Part shown: positions 52,598 through 60,451 of the stretch, piece after piece
How the letters are laid out: the number at the start of each line of letters is the position of its first letter
Numbering within the stretch: position 1 is the first letter of the stretch
Assembly (NCBI RefSeq): GCF_014646335.1
Contig: NZ_BMNG01000027.1
Location: 1 to 64,000 of the forward strand
From: Streptomyces lasiicapitis
GTDB lineage: Bacteria > Actinomycetota > Actinomycetes > Streptomycetales > Streptomycetaceae
DNA: 64,000 nt
Reading direction: 5' to 3'
Notes under the pieces: model-generated
Databases searched by the model: none
What the model was told of the DNA's origin: nothing
What the model saw: only the letters and a program-made list of their open reading frames with translations
Made by a program: the position numbers and the translations under genes

Positions 52598-53458
52598 CTA
52601 TCCCCTTCCGGGGTGCCACAACATGACCGCGCCGACCACTGCCGCCGCCGTCCCGGCCAGCAGGAGGGCGACGACGAAGGCGATGTTCAGCGCTCCCGAA
52701 CGGCGGTCGGCCGCGAGGTCGGGGGTGTGGACGGCAGGGTCGGCAGGGGCGTAGTGGATGGTCAGGGCGCGGTGGAGGGACCGGCCCGGATCGGGGATGC
52801 CCCCGCCGGACAGGACGGTGACGTGGGCGCCCTCGTGGGTGGTGAAGGCGATGACTGGGGCGTGGACGACGATGTCGCGGCCGGACTCGTCGTCGGTGTG
52901 GACGTCCCGGGTGACGGCCACCACCCGGGCCGGGACGGCTACGGCCGAGGCCAGCAGGGCGTTGCGGGCGCGCACGATGCGGATGTCGGGGCTCAGCACC
53001 GCGGCAGCCGTCAGCAGCGTGCCGAAGCCGAGCAGCGCCCATGGCCAGCCCCAGCGAACGGTCGCGTGGATTACCAGCCCGATGAGGAGCAGCATGACCG
53101 CGCAGTCGGGGCCCTCGCGCCCGGTCCGGTCCCCCGGGCCGCCCCGCACGACGGCGAACCGGAGAGGCTGCCCGGGCGGGTAGCACACGTCGATCTCCCG
53201 GCCCACCCAGGCCTCCTCGATCGCGTCGCCGTGCTTACCCGCGTTCGACAAGGTGAACTCCTGGCCCGTACCCGGGTCCTGGAACGTGAGCGTCACCGGT
53301 ATCCCGGGCTTCCTGGAGTCGCCGTGAGCCGGCTGCTGCACTGCCACGATCCGCGCCTTCGCCCACACCGCTCGCTGGGCCCGGGTCACCCCGGCGAGCG
53401 AGCGTGCGTAGCCGAGCAGCGCCAGCCCGGCGGGTATCGCCCACCAGAACTCAAGCAC
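52598..53458 (-). CDS. DUF3592-type membrane protein
   Basis: The 286-residue protein has one helix at the N-terminus and more at about 125-175 and near the C-terminus. The segment RAVWAKARIVAVQQ followed by VTLTFQDPGTGQEFTLSNAG fits the DUF3592 pattern. A second related stretch (ALLASAVAVPARVVAVTRDV, VTVLSGGGIPDPGRSLHRAL) suggests an internal duplication. GTG 53458 was chosen over 53479; GAGGGG lies upstream. Function unknown. Confidence 0.65.
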   Translation of the reverse strand: MLEFWWAIPAGLALLGYARSLAGVTRAQRAVWAKARIVAVQQPAHGDSRKPGIPVTLTFQDPGTGQEFTLSNAGKHGDAIEEAWVGREIDVCYPPGQPLRFAVVRGGPGDRTGREGPDCAVMLLLIGLVIHATVRWGWPWALLGFGTLLTAAAVLSPDIRIVRARNALLASAVAVPARVVAVTRDVHTDDESGRDIVVHAPVIAFTTHEGAHVTVLSGGGIPDPGRSLHRALTIHYAPADPAVHTPDLAADRRSGALNIAFVVALLLAGTAAAVVGAVMLWHPGRG

Positions 53459-53593
53459 CTCGTGACCCCTCACAGGCACATCGACGCCGCGCTGCCGTAC
53501 GCTTGTGCGTCGTACGGGATGCTGTGGCGTCTGCCGTGTCTGGTGATGACCGACAGTCCGCGAGACCGGCCAGTGCTGAACTCCAGCCGGGCG

Positions 53594-54019
53594 TCACGGG
53601 GCGACGCCGTCCCCGGCGTAGAGGTAGCCGCCCGGCCGCGCGGGGTCGGCGATCAGCAGGACCTGGTCGCCGGTGCGGGGGATGCGCAGTTTGGAGACGA
53701 CGGTCTGGAGGGTGATCGGGTCGGTCGTCCCGGACGGCTGGAGGACCAGGTCGACGACCGGGTCGAAGTTGACAAGGCGGCCGGTGTCGCCGATCGACAC
53801 GACGACGGCCGCTACGGTCGGCGCTCCCATGGCGAGCAGTTGCCGGACGTCCTGGCCGGACTGGTACGCGCCGATCGTCTGCTGGACCTTGGCGAAGTCC
53901 TCCTTGCCGAGGAACGCGCGCGTGGCACGGCCGTAGAAGCCCTTGCCGTCGGCCACCTGGTCGGCGATCTCGGCGGCCCGCGCCTCGCGGTTCTTGCCCT
54001 GCTTTCTGAAGATTCCCAT
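53594..54019 (-). CDS. Hypothetical protein, 141 residues
   Basis: The soluble protein begins MGIFRKQGKNREARAAEIAD and has a middle with VQQTIGAYQSGQDVRQLLAM and a beta-rich end (VVSKLRIPRTGDQVLLIADP). AAGGAG precedes ATG 54019. I do not recognise a family. It lies 135 bases from the DUF3592 gene on the same strand. Confidence 0.65.
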   Translation of the reverse strand: MGIFRKQGKNREARAAEIADQVADGKGFYGRATRAFLGKEDFAKVQQTIGAYQSGQDVRQLLAMGAPTVAAVVVSIGDTGRLVNFDPVVDLVLQPSGTTDPITLQTVVSKLRIPRTGDQVLLIADPARPGGYLYAGDGVAP

Positions 54020-54149
54020 GACCGCTTCTCCTTGTGGTGATGTCACGTGGTGATGTCATGTGCGGTGCGCGGTGTGGACGTTAGGCGGCCCGAACTCCCT
54101 ACCGATCCCAGGTTCGCCCGCCCGTTCCCGTACGACGTACGCTCGCCGC

Positions 54150-55079
54150 ATGCCGCCGCCGAGCCAGCCGACCGACGCATGCCGATCTCGCGCCCTGGTC
54201 ATCGACCGTGCCTGGCGTGGCCTCGGGCCGGGCCTTGAGTCGCTGAGCGGGCCCGGCGGGGCGCCGTTGACGCGGACGGTCAAGCTGATCGTGCTGCCGT
54301 TGATCGTCAGGCCGTCGCTGTGTCCCGAGCTCGCGGCGGATTTCCTCGAACCGGCGCAGGCCGCGCGCCTCGACGCGCTGGTCCAGGAGTCCGGTGCGCG
54401 TCTTCGGGCGACGGCTCAGTGGTTCACGCTGCTCAAGAAGACCCGCCGGGCTCTGGGGATCGTTGCGGGGCACCCCCAGGATCTGTACTTCCAGCGTTGT
54501 TTCGAGCTGGCGACCGAGTACGGGGCGCCGTCCGCCGGTGCGGACGCCGTGGCGAGGGGCGTGGTGGAGGACGTGGCGGACGCGGGCGGCGGACGTACCG
54601 TCGAAGCGTTGAAGGGTCATCTGGCGGACGGCGCGCGGCGGGCGCGGCTCGACGAGGAACTGGCCGCCGAGTGGGCGGACCGGCATCCTGTGGCCGCCGA
54701 CGTCGGTGTGGCGGTCGCGCTGACGGGCGAGGTGCTCGAAGCGTGCGGTGCGGCGCGGCCGGTGGGGAACTCGCCGCAGTACACGGCCATGGTCGAGGCG
54801 GGGCATGGCGGGCTGTTCGGCCGGGCGTTGTGGGCGCATGCCGACGAGGTCTGGGGCGTCGAGGAACTGCCGGCGCATCTGGGGCTGACCGCGCGCCAGG
54901 CGCCGCCGCGTCCGGAGGTGGGGCGCGCCGCCTCCACCGCCCTGGTAAGCGCCTTGCGATCGACTGGATACAACGAGAAGGGTCAGCTGACCCTCCACAG
55001 CCACCAGCGACGCTGCCGCCTGGAGCGGTACGGTGCGGGCGTAACCAGGGTGCCCCGGGCAGCCGTTGGACCTGTGTGA
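54150..55079 (+). CDS. Hypothetical protein, C-terminus possibly altered by an IS
   Basis: The 309-residue protein has a plausible alpha-helical body (EPAQAARLDALVQESGARLR, WFTLLKKTRRALGIVAGHPQ) up to about residue 270. The end (STGYNEKGQLTLHSHQRRCR and beyond) has different character and lies against the transposase start at 55076. A 16-base palindrome at 54979-54994 sits at this change. I suspect that the insertion replaced the original C-terminus. Family unknown. Confidence 0.5.
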   Translation: MPPPSQPTDACRSRALVIDRAWRGLGPGLESLSGPGGAPLTRTVKLIVLPLIVRPSLCPELAADFLEPAQAARLDALVQESGARLRATAQWFTLLKKTRRALGIVAGHPQDLYFQRCFELATEYGAPSAGADAVARGVVEDVADAGGGRTVEALKGHLADGARRARLDEELAAEWADRHPVAADVGVAVALTGEVLEACGAARPVGNSPQYTAMVEAGHGGLFGRALWAHADEVWGVEELPAHLGLTARQAPPRPEVGRAASTALVSALRSTGYNEKGQLTLHSHQRRCRLERYGAGVTRVPRAAVGPV

Positions 55080-55516
55080 CAAGAACCAGAGAGCACGCCG
55101 AGGACACCCGCCCGCTGGTCTACCAGTGCCGTCTGCCGCTGTCCACGAGCACCGTTAACTACCTCGCTGACCTGCTGCGACGCCACCTGAAGGCGATACG
55201 GTCCAGGTGGCGGATCCTGTCGCCCGGACGGATCGCGGTGATCGCCCTGGCCGTACTGCGCCATGACCAGCGCCTGGCCGACATGGCCGGCGGCAACAAC
55301 GTGTCCGAGTCCACCGTCCGCCGCTGGCGCGACGAGCTGATCGCCCTGCTCGCCGCCCAGGCCCCGCGCCTGGACCGCGCCCTCATGAAGATCGCCAAGC
55401 GGGGCGGGAAGGTGGTCCTGATCGACGGCACCCTCATCCCCACCCAGCACCGCACCGGAAAGGCCGACCGGAAAAACTACTCCGGCAAACACCAAAGCCA
55501 CGGCCTGCACTTCCTG
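55076..55516 (+). pseudogene. IS5/ISL-type transposase, N-terminal half
   Basis: The frame encodes VTRTREHAEDTRPLVYQCRL, RWRILSPGRIAVIALAVLRH, then SESTVRRWRDELIALLAAQA (helix-turn-helix) and KVVLIDGTLIPTQHRTGKAD, with the first catalytic D in VLIDGT. The family sequence stops after HGLHFL at 55516. The rest of the gene is on the opposite strand beside it. Confidence 0.8.
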
Positions 55517-55789
55517 TTCGACTGGTGACCGTCCGGCAGCGAGGCCCTGGTTGGCGGTCTTCTGGCCGGGGGTGCGCTTGTGGGTGCGGGTGGCGGTGTA
55601 GCCGGTAATGATCACGGGGTCGCGTACGTCGTTGTCCAGGCCGCGGAAGGCGAGGTCCGCGAGGGCGCCGAGGCCAGCGGCGCGCAGGTGGGCCAGGACG
55701 TGGTCGTGGCGGGCGGCGGTGATGTCGTGGGTGCGGCCGGGCCGGGCAGCAGATATCCAGATCAGGCGGCCTTTTCCATCGGTCAAGGC
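55517..55789 (-). pseudogene. Inverted C-terminal half of the same transposase
   Basis: The minus strand encodes ALTDGKGRLIWISAARPGRT, HDITAARHDHVLAHLRAAGL, then DLAFRGLDNDVRDPVIITGY and THKRTPGQKTANQGLAAGRS. Turning this piece round would place it in frame directly after HGLHFL of the plus-strand half. It ends at LAAGRSPVE; the last part of the gene is not found. It is an internal inversion or the meeting of two relics. Confidence 0.75.
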
Positions 55790-55930
55790 GGTTCCTGTCG
55801 GCCAGGCCCTGCTCGGTGAGGGAGTGGGCCAGGTGGCCCGCAGGGCGGGCCGCACCGGTCTCCAGGTCTCCGCTCGTTCGCCCGGGGGCGGAGGCTGACT
55901 GGGCTGCTGTTGCGGTGCGTCGGGCGGGGG

Positions 55931-56560
55931 TCAGGGGGGTGTGAGGGTGTCGAGCCGGGCGGCGAGGTCGGGGTGGGCGGCGGCCAGGTGGGGGCGGGTG
56001 GCGGTCAGGGGGGTGATGAGGTCGGTGGGGTCGTCGTGGGCGAGGGCGGCGTTGAGCTCGCTGACAGGGCGACGTGCGGCGGGGGGAAGGTCGGTGAGGG
56101 CGGTGATCTGGCCGGCCAGACGGCGCAGGTCGGCCGCGTTGCGGCGGGCCCAGGTGGCGGTGGTGCGGTCGGCGGCCCGGGCTTGGCGGGTGGCCGTCAC
56201 GCGCTGTTCGCCGGTGGTTCCGGCCGGGCCGGGGCGGCCGCGCAGGTAGCGGCGTTCGGCGGCCTGGCGGCTGGCGACGCCGAGAGGGTGGGCGAGGTCG
56301 GCCCAGCTGGCTCCCGCGTCGCGGGCCGTTTCGATCAGGCCGGTCTCCCATCCGGCGAGCTGCTCGCGGACCTGCCGCAGCAGCATCAGGGAGGCCAGGG
56401 CCTGCTCCGGGCCCGGCCCGGTATCGGGGGCGTTCGGGGTCTCGTGCTGGGCGGCGCGCAGGGCATCGTCTATGGCATTGAGGGCCGCCGCAGCGGCAAG
56501 GAACGACGCCGGGCTGTGGGCGTCGGTGCTGGTCGTGGACGGCTGGCCGGCCGGGGTCAC
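55931..56560 (-). CDS. rheA: RheA-like repressor of hsp18
   Basis: The 209-residue soluble protein has a helical middle with a likely DNA-binding segment (GASWADLAHPLGVASRQAAE, RRYLRGRPG). It is divergent from the hsp18 gene, with two RheA-type operators between the starts. RheA of Streptomyces albus represses hsp18 and senses temperature directly; its size and gene order fit. GTG 56560 is preferred over GTG 56566 because GAGGGAGG then has proper spacing. The name rests on context and operator match more than on sequence comparison. Confidence 0.7.
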   Translation of the reverse strand: MTPAGQPSTTSTDAHSPASFLAAAAALNAIDDALRAAQHETPNAPDTGPGPEQALASLMLLRQVREQLAGWETGLIETARDAGASWADLAHPLGVASRQAAERRYLRGRPGPAGTTGEQRVTATRQARAADRTTATWARRNAADLRRLAGQITALTDLPPAARRPVSELNAALAHDDPTDLITPLTATRPHLAAAHPDLAARLDTLTPP

Positions 56561-56577
56561 GGGCACCTCCCTCGGGT

Positions 56578-56622
56578 TGTCATCACGTAGACGACATCAT
56601 GTTTGTCATCCATTGGATGACA
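56578..56622. promoter_or_regulatory. Two tandem RheA-type operators
   Basis: At 56604-56622 lies TGTCATC-CATTG-GATGACA, exactly the inverted repeat with 5-base spacer described for RheA at the hsp18 promoter of S. albus. At 56578-56596 lies TGTCATC-ACGTA-GACGACA, one mismatch away. Centres are 26 bases apart. The operators lie between the divergent starts, so both genes may be repressed. Confidence 0.85.
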
Positions 56623-56688
56623 TGTTACAACGGTCTCAGTGAAGCGCATTGGCAGCAACTGCCCGAACCTGCTGGAGGTGTTTTCACG

Positions 56689-57120
56689 ATGTTGATGCGC
56701 ACTGACCCCTTCCGTGAGCTGGACCGGCTGGCACAGCAGCTGATGGGCCCGGGGACGTGGTCGAAGCCGTCGGCGATGCCGATGGACGCCTACCGCGAGG
56801 GCGACGAGTACGTGGTGGCATTCGACCTGCCCGGCGTCACCGCCGACGCGATCGACATCGACGTCGAGCGGAACATGCTCACCGTCAAGGCCGAGCGCCG
56901 ACCGGTGGCGAAGGCTGACGACGTGCAGGCGGAGCTGTCCGAGCGGCCGATGGGTGTGTTCTCCCGCCAGATCGTGCTCGCCGACACCCTCGACACCGAG
57001 CGCATCAAGGCCGACTACGACGCGGGCGTGCTCATCCTGCGTATCCCGATCGCCGAGCGGGCCAAGCCCCGCAAGATCTCCATCGGCGTCGCGACCGACC
57101 ACAAGGAAATCTCCGGCTGA
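56689..57120 (+). CDS. hsp18: Hsp18/Hsp20 small heat-shock protein
   Basis: The 143-residue chaperone has the alpha-crystallin fold: DAYREGDEYVVAFDLPGVTA, IDVERNMLTVKAERRPV, FSRQIVLADTLDTERIKADY, then GVLILRIPIAERAKPRKISI with the I-x-I-like tail. It holds unfolding proteins during heat stress. GGAGG is 10 bases before ATG 56689. Transcription is probably controlled by the RheA-type operators upstream. Confidence 0.92.
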   Translation: MLMRTDPFRELDRLAQQLMGPGTWSKPSAMPMDAYREGDEYVVAFDLPGVTADAIDIDVERNMLTVKAERRPVAKADDVQAELSERPMGVFSRQIVLADTLDTERIKADYDAGVLILRIPIAERAKPRKISIGVATDHKEISG

Positions 57121-57222
57121 CACCGGCCGGACAGGTGCAGAGGACGGGCACCTGATCTCCCCCTCACCCCGTCCCCCGCACCCCGTGGGCAGTCCGCAGA
57201 ACTAGAAGGGGTGGCGGCCGAG

Positions 57223-57618
57223 ATGGCTCTGCGACGCGAAGCGTTCCTCGACCACGTGAAGGAACGAGGCGAGTACGGCACGGTGGAGGAAGCCGAGCGT
57301 GCGGCACGTGTGGTGCTCGCTCTGCTCGGCGCGCATCTGGTCGGCGAGGTCCGTGCCCAGCTCGCGGCACGCCTGCCGGAGGGCTTCGCCCTGATCCTCC
57401 TCAACCCGCTGCAGAGCGCCGAACCGCTGCCGCCGGAGCGGTTCGTCCGGGCGACTGCGGCCTGGATCGAGGGCGCCACCGAGCAGACCGCGACCTGGGA
57501 CGTCAGCGCCGTCCTGTCGACGGTCGCCGACAGCGCGGGCGATGACCTGCTGGGGCAGATCCTGCTCCAGCTCCCCGCCGGCTACGACCTCCTCTTCGGC
57601 CGCCCCCAGCCCACCTGA
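57223..57618 (+). CDS. DUF2267 protein, first copy
   Basis: The 131-residue protein has the DUF2267 pattern of repeated helices with alanine/leucine runs: REAFLDHVKERGEYGTVEEA, RAARVVLALLGAHLVGEVRA, then AARLPEGFALILLNP and a second repeat ending DLLGQILLQLPAGYDLLFGR. It follows hsp18 by about 100 bases in the same direction. Family function is unknown; the fold may bind DNA-condensing or stress proteins. ATG 57223 was chosen over GTG 57211 since the ribosome site AAGGGG is better spaced. Confidence 0.8.
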   Translation: MALRREAFLDHVKERGEYGTVEEAERAARVVLALLGAHLVGEVRAQLAARLPEGFALILLNPLQSAEPLPPERFVRATAAWIEGATEQTATWDVSAVLSTVADSAGDDLLGQILLQLPAGYDLLFGRPQPT

Positions 57619-57682
57619 CCGATACGGCGGTGCCACACACCGGCACCACCCCACCCCGGCTCGACGAAAGGCATGCACCGCA

Positions 57683-58126
57683 GTGATCACCGACATGCGC
57701 GTACCACTTGAGCACCAGCAGCCGTACTCGACGGCATACGAGCAGATGCTGGAGAAGGTCCGCTACGAAGGCGCCTACCCCACCCGCGAGAAAGCCGACG
57801 AAGCCGTCCGCCTGGTCCTTTCGGGCCTGGGACGCCAGCTGACCGGCGACGAACGCGTCGACCTGGCCGCCCGCCTACCCTGGGAGGCCGCACGGGGCCT
57901 GACCGCGCAGATCCCCGACACCCGGCAGCTGACCGGGTGGGCCTTCGTCAAGGACCTCGCCGCCCGCACCAACGCCTCCCTGGCCACGACCCGGTGGGAC
58001 ACCGGCTCCGTCTTCGCGGCCGTCGCCGCCCACGCCGGCCCCGACCTTCTCACCCGCATCCTGCACCAGCTCCCCACCGGCTACGCGCTGCTGTTCGGCC
58101 GCGCCGAACTCACCCAGGCCGCGTAA
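57683..58126 (+). CDS. DUF2267 protein, second copy
   Basis: The 147-residue paralogue of the upstream gene has the same two-repeat structure: YEQMLEKVRYEGAYPTREKA, VRLVLSGLGRQLTGDERVDL, then PDLLTRILHQLPTGYALLFG. The two share about the last 40 residues best. GAAAGG is upstream of GTG 57683; M5 (57695) is a possible alternative. Expression with hsp18 is likely but not shown. Confidence 0.8.
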   Translation: MITDMRVPLEHQQPYSTAYEQMLEKVRYEGAYPTREKADEAVRLVLSGLGRQLTGDERVDLAARLPWEAARGLTAQIPDTRQLTGWAFVKDLAARTNASLATTRWDTGSVFAAVAAHAGPDLLTRILHQLPTGYALLFGRAELTQAA

Positions 58127-58345
58127 ACAGTCCGTGCCCTGCCGACGCCAGGGAGGATTGGACGACGGCGCACGGCCCGCGCACCCCGCAGGGAGAGGCC
58201 GCCACGGCCCCGGCGTAACAGCCGGGCTGCGGACGGAGCCGGAGCCAAGGTGAAGACGACGTTGCCCGGGACGCCGGAGTGTCCCGGGCAGTACGTGCGG
58301 GCGCCAGCTGCGAGGCCACTCGGGTAGTTGCAGGTCTTCGCTGCC

Positions 58346-58684
58346 TCAGGCCGAGGCCGACGGAGCGGTTGACTCGGCGGCGCGGCGGTATTCGGCGTTG
58401 ATGCGGCGGGCTTCTTCGAGCTGGTCTTCGAGGATGACGATGCGGCAGGCGGCCTCGATGGGGGTGCCCTGGTCGACGAGCTCACGGGCGCGGGCGGCGA
58501 TGCGCAGCTGGTAGCGGGAGTAGCGCCGGTGGCCGCCCTCGGAGCGGAGCGGGGTGATCAGGCGGGCTTCGCCGATCGCGCGGAGGAAGCCCTGGGTGGT
58601 GCCGAGCATCTCGGCGGCCCGGCCCATGGTGTAGGCGGGGTAGTCGTCATCGTCGAGACGGCCGAAGGTGTCGTCTGCTGTCAT
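58346..58684 (-). CDS. MerR-type helix-turn-helix protein
   Basis: The 112-residue protein carries a MerR-like winged helix (YTMGRAAEMLGTTQGFLRAI, ARLITPLRSEGGHRRYSRYQ) and then a short helix (GTPIEAACRIVILEDQLEEA) but no effector domain. Such short MerR-like proteins occur beside heat-shock and antibiotic-related genes in streptomycetes. ATG 58684 follows AGAGAGG. A 32-base palindrome lies just upstream and may be its operator. Confidence 0.85.
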   Translation of the reverse strand: MTADDTFGRLDDDDYPAYTMGRAAEMLGTTQGFLRAIGEARLITPLRSEGGHRRYSRYQLRIAARARELVDQGTPIEAACRIVILEDQLEEARRINAEYRRAAESTAPSASA

Positions 58685-58710
58685 TGCACCTCTCTGTGGA
58701 ACACGCTTGA

Positions 58711-58742
58711 GGGGCCCTGGTGTCGTACGACACCAGGGCCCC
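58711..58742. repeat. 32-base perfect palindrome upstream of the MerR-type gene
   Basis: The 16-base half GGGGCCCTGGTGTCGT is followed at once by its exact reverse complement. The core is TGTCGTACGACA. It lies 27-58 bases before the MerR-type start codon. It is either an operator or a cruciform-forming element; as RNA it would make an extremely stable hairpin. Confidence 0.8.
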
Positions 58743-58769
58743 GAAGGAACTACACCATCTGCCAGCCCT

Positions 58770-59340
58770 GGTACTGCGCCGGCTTTCTGTTTCCGCTGAC
58801 CCGACGGGAATGCTGTCGGGGGTGCGGGGATCGCGGTTGCTTGACCGGAGACCACCTCACTATCGATGTCCTGCGGTACCCGGGCTCAACACTCCACCCG
58901 GGCGATCCTGATGGCGCTCGGCTCCTCCGTTCTTCCTCGGTGATCAACTACGTACTTCCGGTACTGCGAACTGCTCGGTGGCCTGTGACAGCGCCACCCT
59001 TCGGCAGCCAGCCCCGTCGCCCGTCTTGCATCTGCTCTGGCTTAGAACCCCACTGCCGAACTTCCCGGTGCGCGCGCCCGCAGCCGACGCCTTCACCGAG
59101 GCACTGCTCACTGACTTCACTGCTGGGTACTGCGAACTGCACCTACCGGTACTGCCACTGCGGTACTGCTCACGGCGGCCCCTGATCACTGCGGGCCACC
59201 CGGTCCGGTCGCCAGTCCCGTCGCCGCCCTGCCACAACCCTGGCTTCGAAACTCCGCCACCGCACCGTCCTGCCAACTGCAACTGCGGGTACCGCTGCCC
59301 GGCAGTTCGTCTCTGCCAGGCCCTGCTGACTTCCTGGGCT
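58770..59340. repeat. Diverged tandem repeats of about 165 bases, no gene
   Basis: Units begin GGTACTGCG at 58770, GGTACTGCGAACTGC at 58960 and at 59126, and GGTACCGC at 59288. Spacings are 190, 166 and 162 bases. Inside the units GCCAGCCCCGTCGCC at about 59000 and GCCAGTCCCGTCGCC at about 59210 are also matched. No frame covers them with a good start. The stretch lies between the MerR-type gene and an RsbW-like gene. Confidence 0.55.
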
Positions 59341-59521
59341 ACGAGAGAAACATAACCAGGCCACCACCCAATGTCTACTCCAGCCACGATAGATTTTCGC
59401 GTGTTCGACAATGAGGTAATCGAACTCGAACAGTGCCGACACAGGGGTTGGCGGACCGCAGGCCGGGCACAAGCACCGCGCGGACAATCGGGCACGAAGG
59501 CGCAGAGGCCAGGGTGACCTG

Positions 59522-59956
59522 ATGGACACGAAGAGCGTCACTGTCGTACCTGCGCGATCCGTGACGACCGTCGCCGTCGCACGCGACAGCGCCCGGGACT
59601 TCCTCGCGGGTCTTGTAAATCCGATCCCGGCCGAGGCCGCCGACACCGTGGCCTTGGTCGTCTCGGAGCTCGTCACCAACGCCCTGCGCCACGGCGGCGG
59701 CGACTGCACCCTGGACCTGACCGCGCACTCGGACAGCATCGAGGTGGCCGTGCACGACCGCAGCCCGCAGGCGCCGCGCATGCGCATCCCTGACCTGGAC
59801 GGCGGCACCGGAGGCTTCGGCTGGCCCATGGTCAACCGCCTCGCCCACACCACCTCGGTCACCCGCCGGCCGTCCGGCGGCAAGACGGTCAGCGCAATTC
59901 TCGCCCGGCAGCACCAAGGCGCCTCGGTGCCGTGGACCGCCCCGACCGAACCTTGA
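59522..59956 (+). CDS. RsbW-like ATP-binding protein
   Basis: The 144-residue GHKL ATPase shows DTVALVVSELVTNALRHGGG (N box), then EVAVHDRSPQAPRMRIPDLD (G1) and GGTGGFGWPMVNRLAHTTSV (G2), closing with PSGGKTVSAILARQ. These small proteins act as anti-sigma or anti-anti-sigma partners in streptomycetes. It is the second copy of the family in the window (first at 15319-15696). The ATG at 59522 has no strong ribosome site (AGGGTGACCTG upstream). Confidence 0.88.
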   Translation: MDTKSVTVVPARSVTTVAVARDSARDFLAGLVNPIPAEAADTVALVVSELVTNALRHGGGDCTLDLTAHSDSIEVAVHDRSPQAPRMRIPDLDGGTGGFGWPMVNRLAHTTSVTRRPSGGKTVSAILARQHQGASVPWTAPTEP

Positions 59957-60199
59957 AGGCCCTGCGGTCACCCCTCACCTGACGGTCGGATCGCTTCGCA
60001 GAAAGGGCCCTTTGCCGGAGCATGATCGAGAAGGGCCGCAGAACCCTCGCCAATCCCGGATCGGTTCTCAGGACCCGTTCTCGCCCAAAAGCGGGTTGGG
60101 TGTGGCTCGTCTCCAGTGAGCCTCTTTCGGGCTCGGTCGTTGCTGATCGCGGTGGTTTGCCGGATCGTCGTGTCCAGGGCTCGGGTTTGTGGGGGCGTC

Positions 60200-60365
60200 G
60201 ATGGTCTCGTGGCTGGAGGAGTTGGAGAGGCGGGAGGCCCGCGCGAGAGCGGATCTTTGAACTGCGGGGGCAGACCGAGGAGTTGGCGGAGCAGCTGACC
60301 GAGAAGGAAGACGTGGTCTCCCGGTTGGAGATCACCCGGGAAACGATGGAACACGCACGCCTCTA
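60200..60365 (+). pseudogene. Fragment of an IS-associated coiled-coil ORF
   Basis: One frame reads VSWLEELERREARARADL and, after a shift, a second reads ELRGQTEELAEQLTEKEDVV and SRLEITRETM. I associate this coiled-coil pattern with an accessory ORF next to streptomycete transposases. Only the fragment remains. Confidence 0.5.
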
Positions 60366-60451
60366 TCCCCGCCCCGACCAGGCCAGTTACTGCCTGACAG
60401 CCTGAACGACCTCACACAACGAGACTTGGGGAGGGAGCCTGGCCTGGTATG

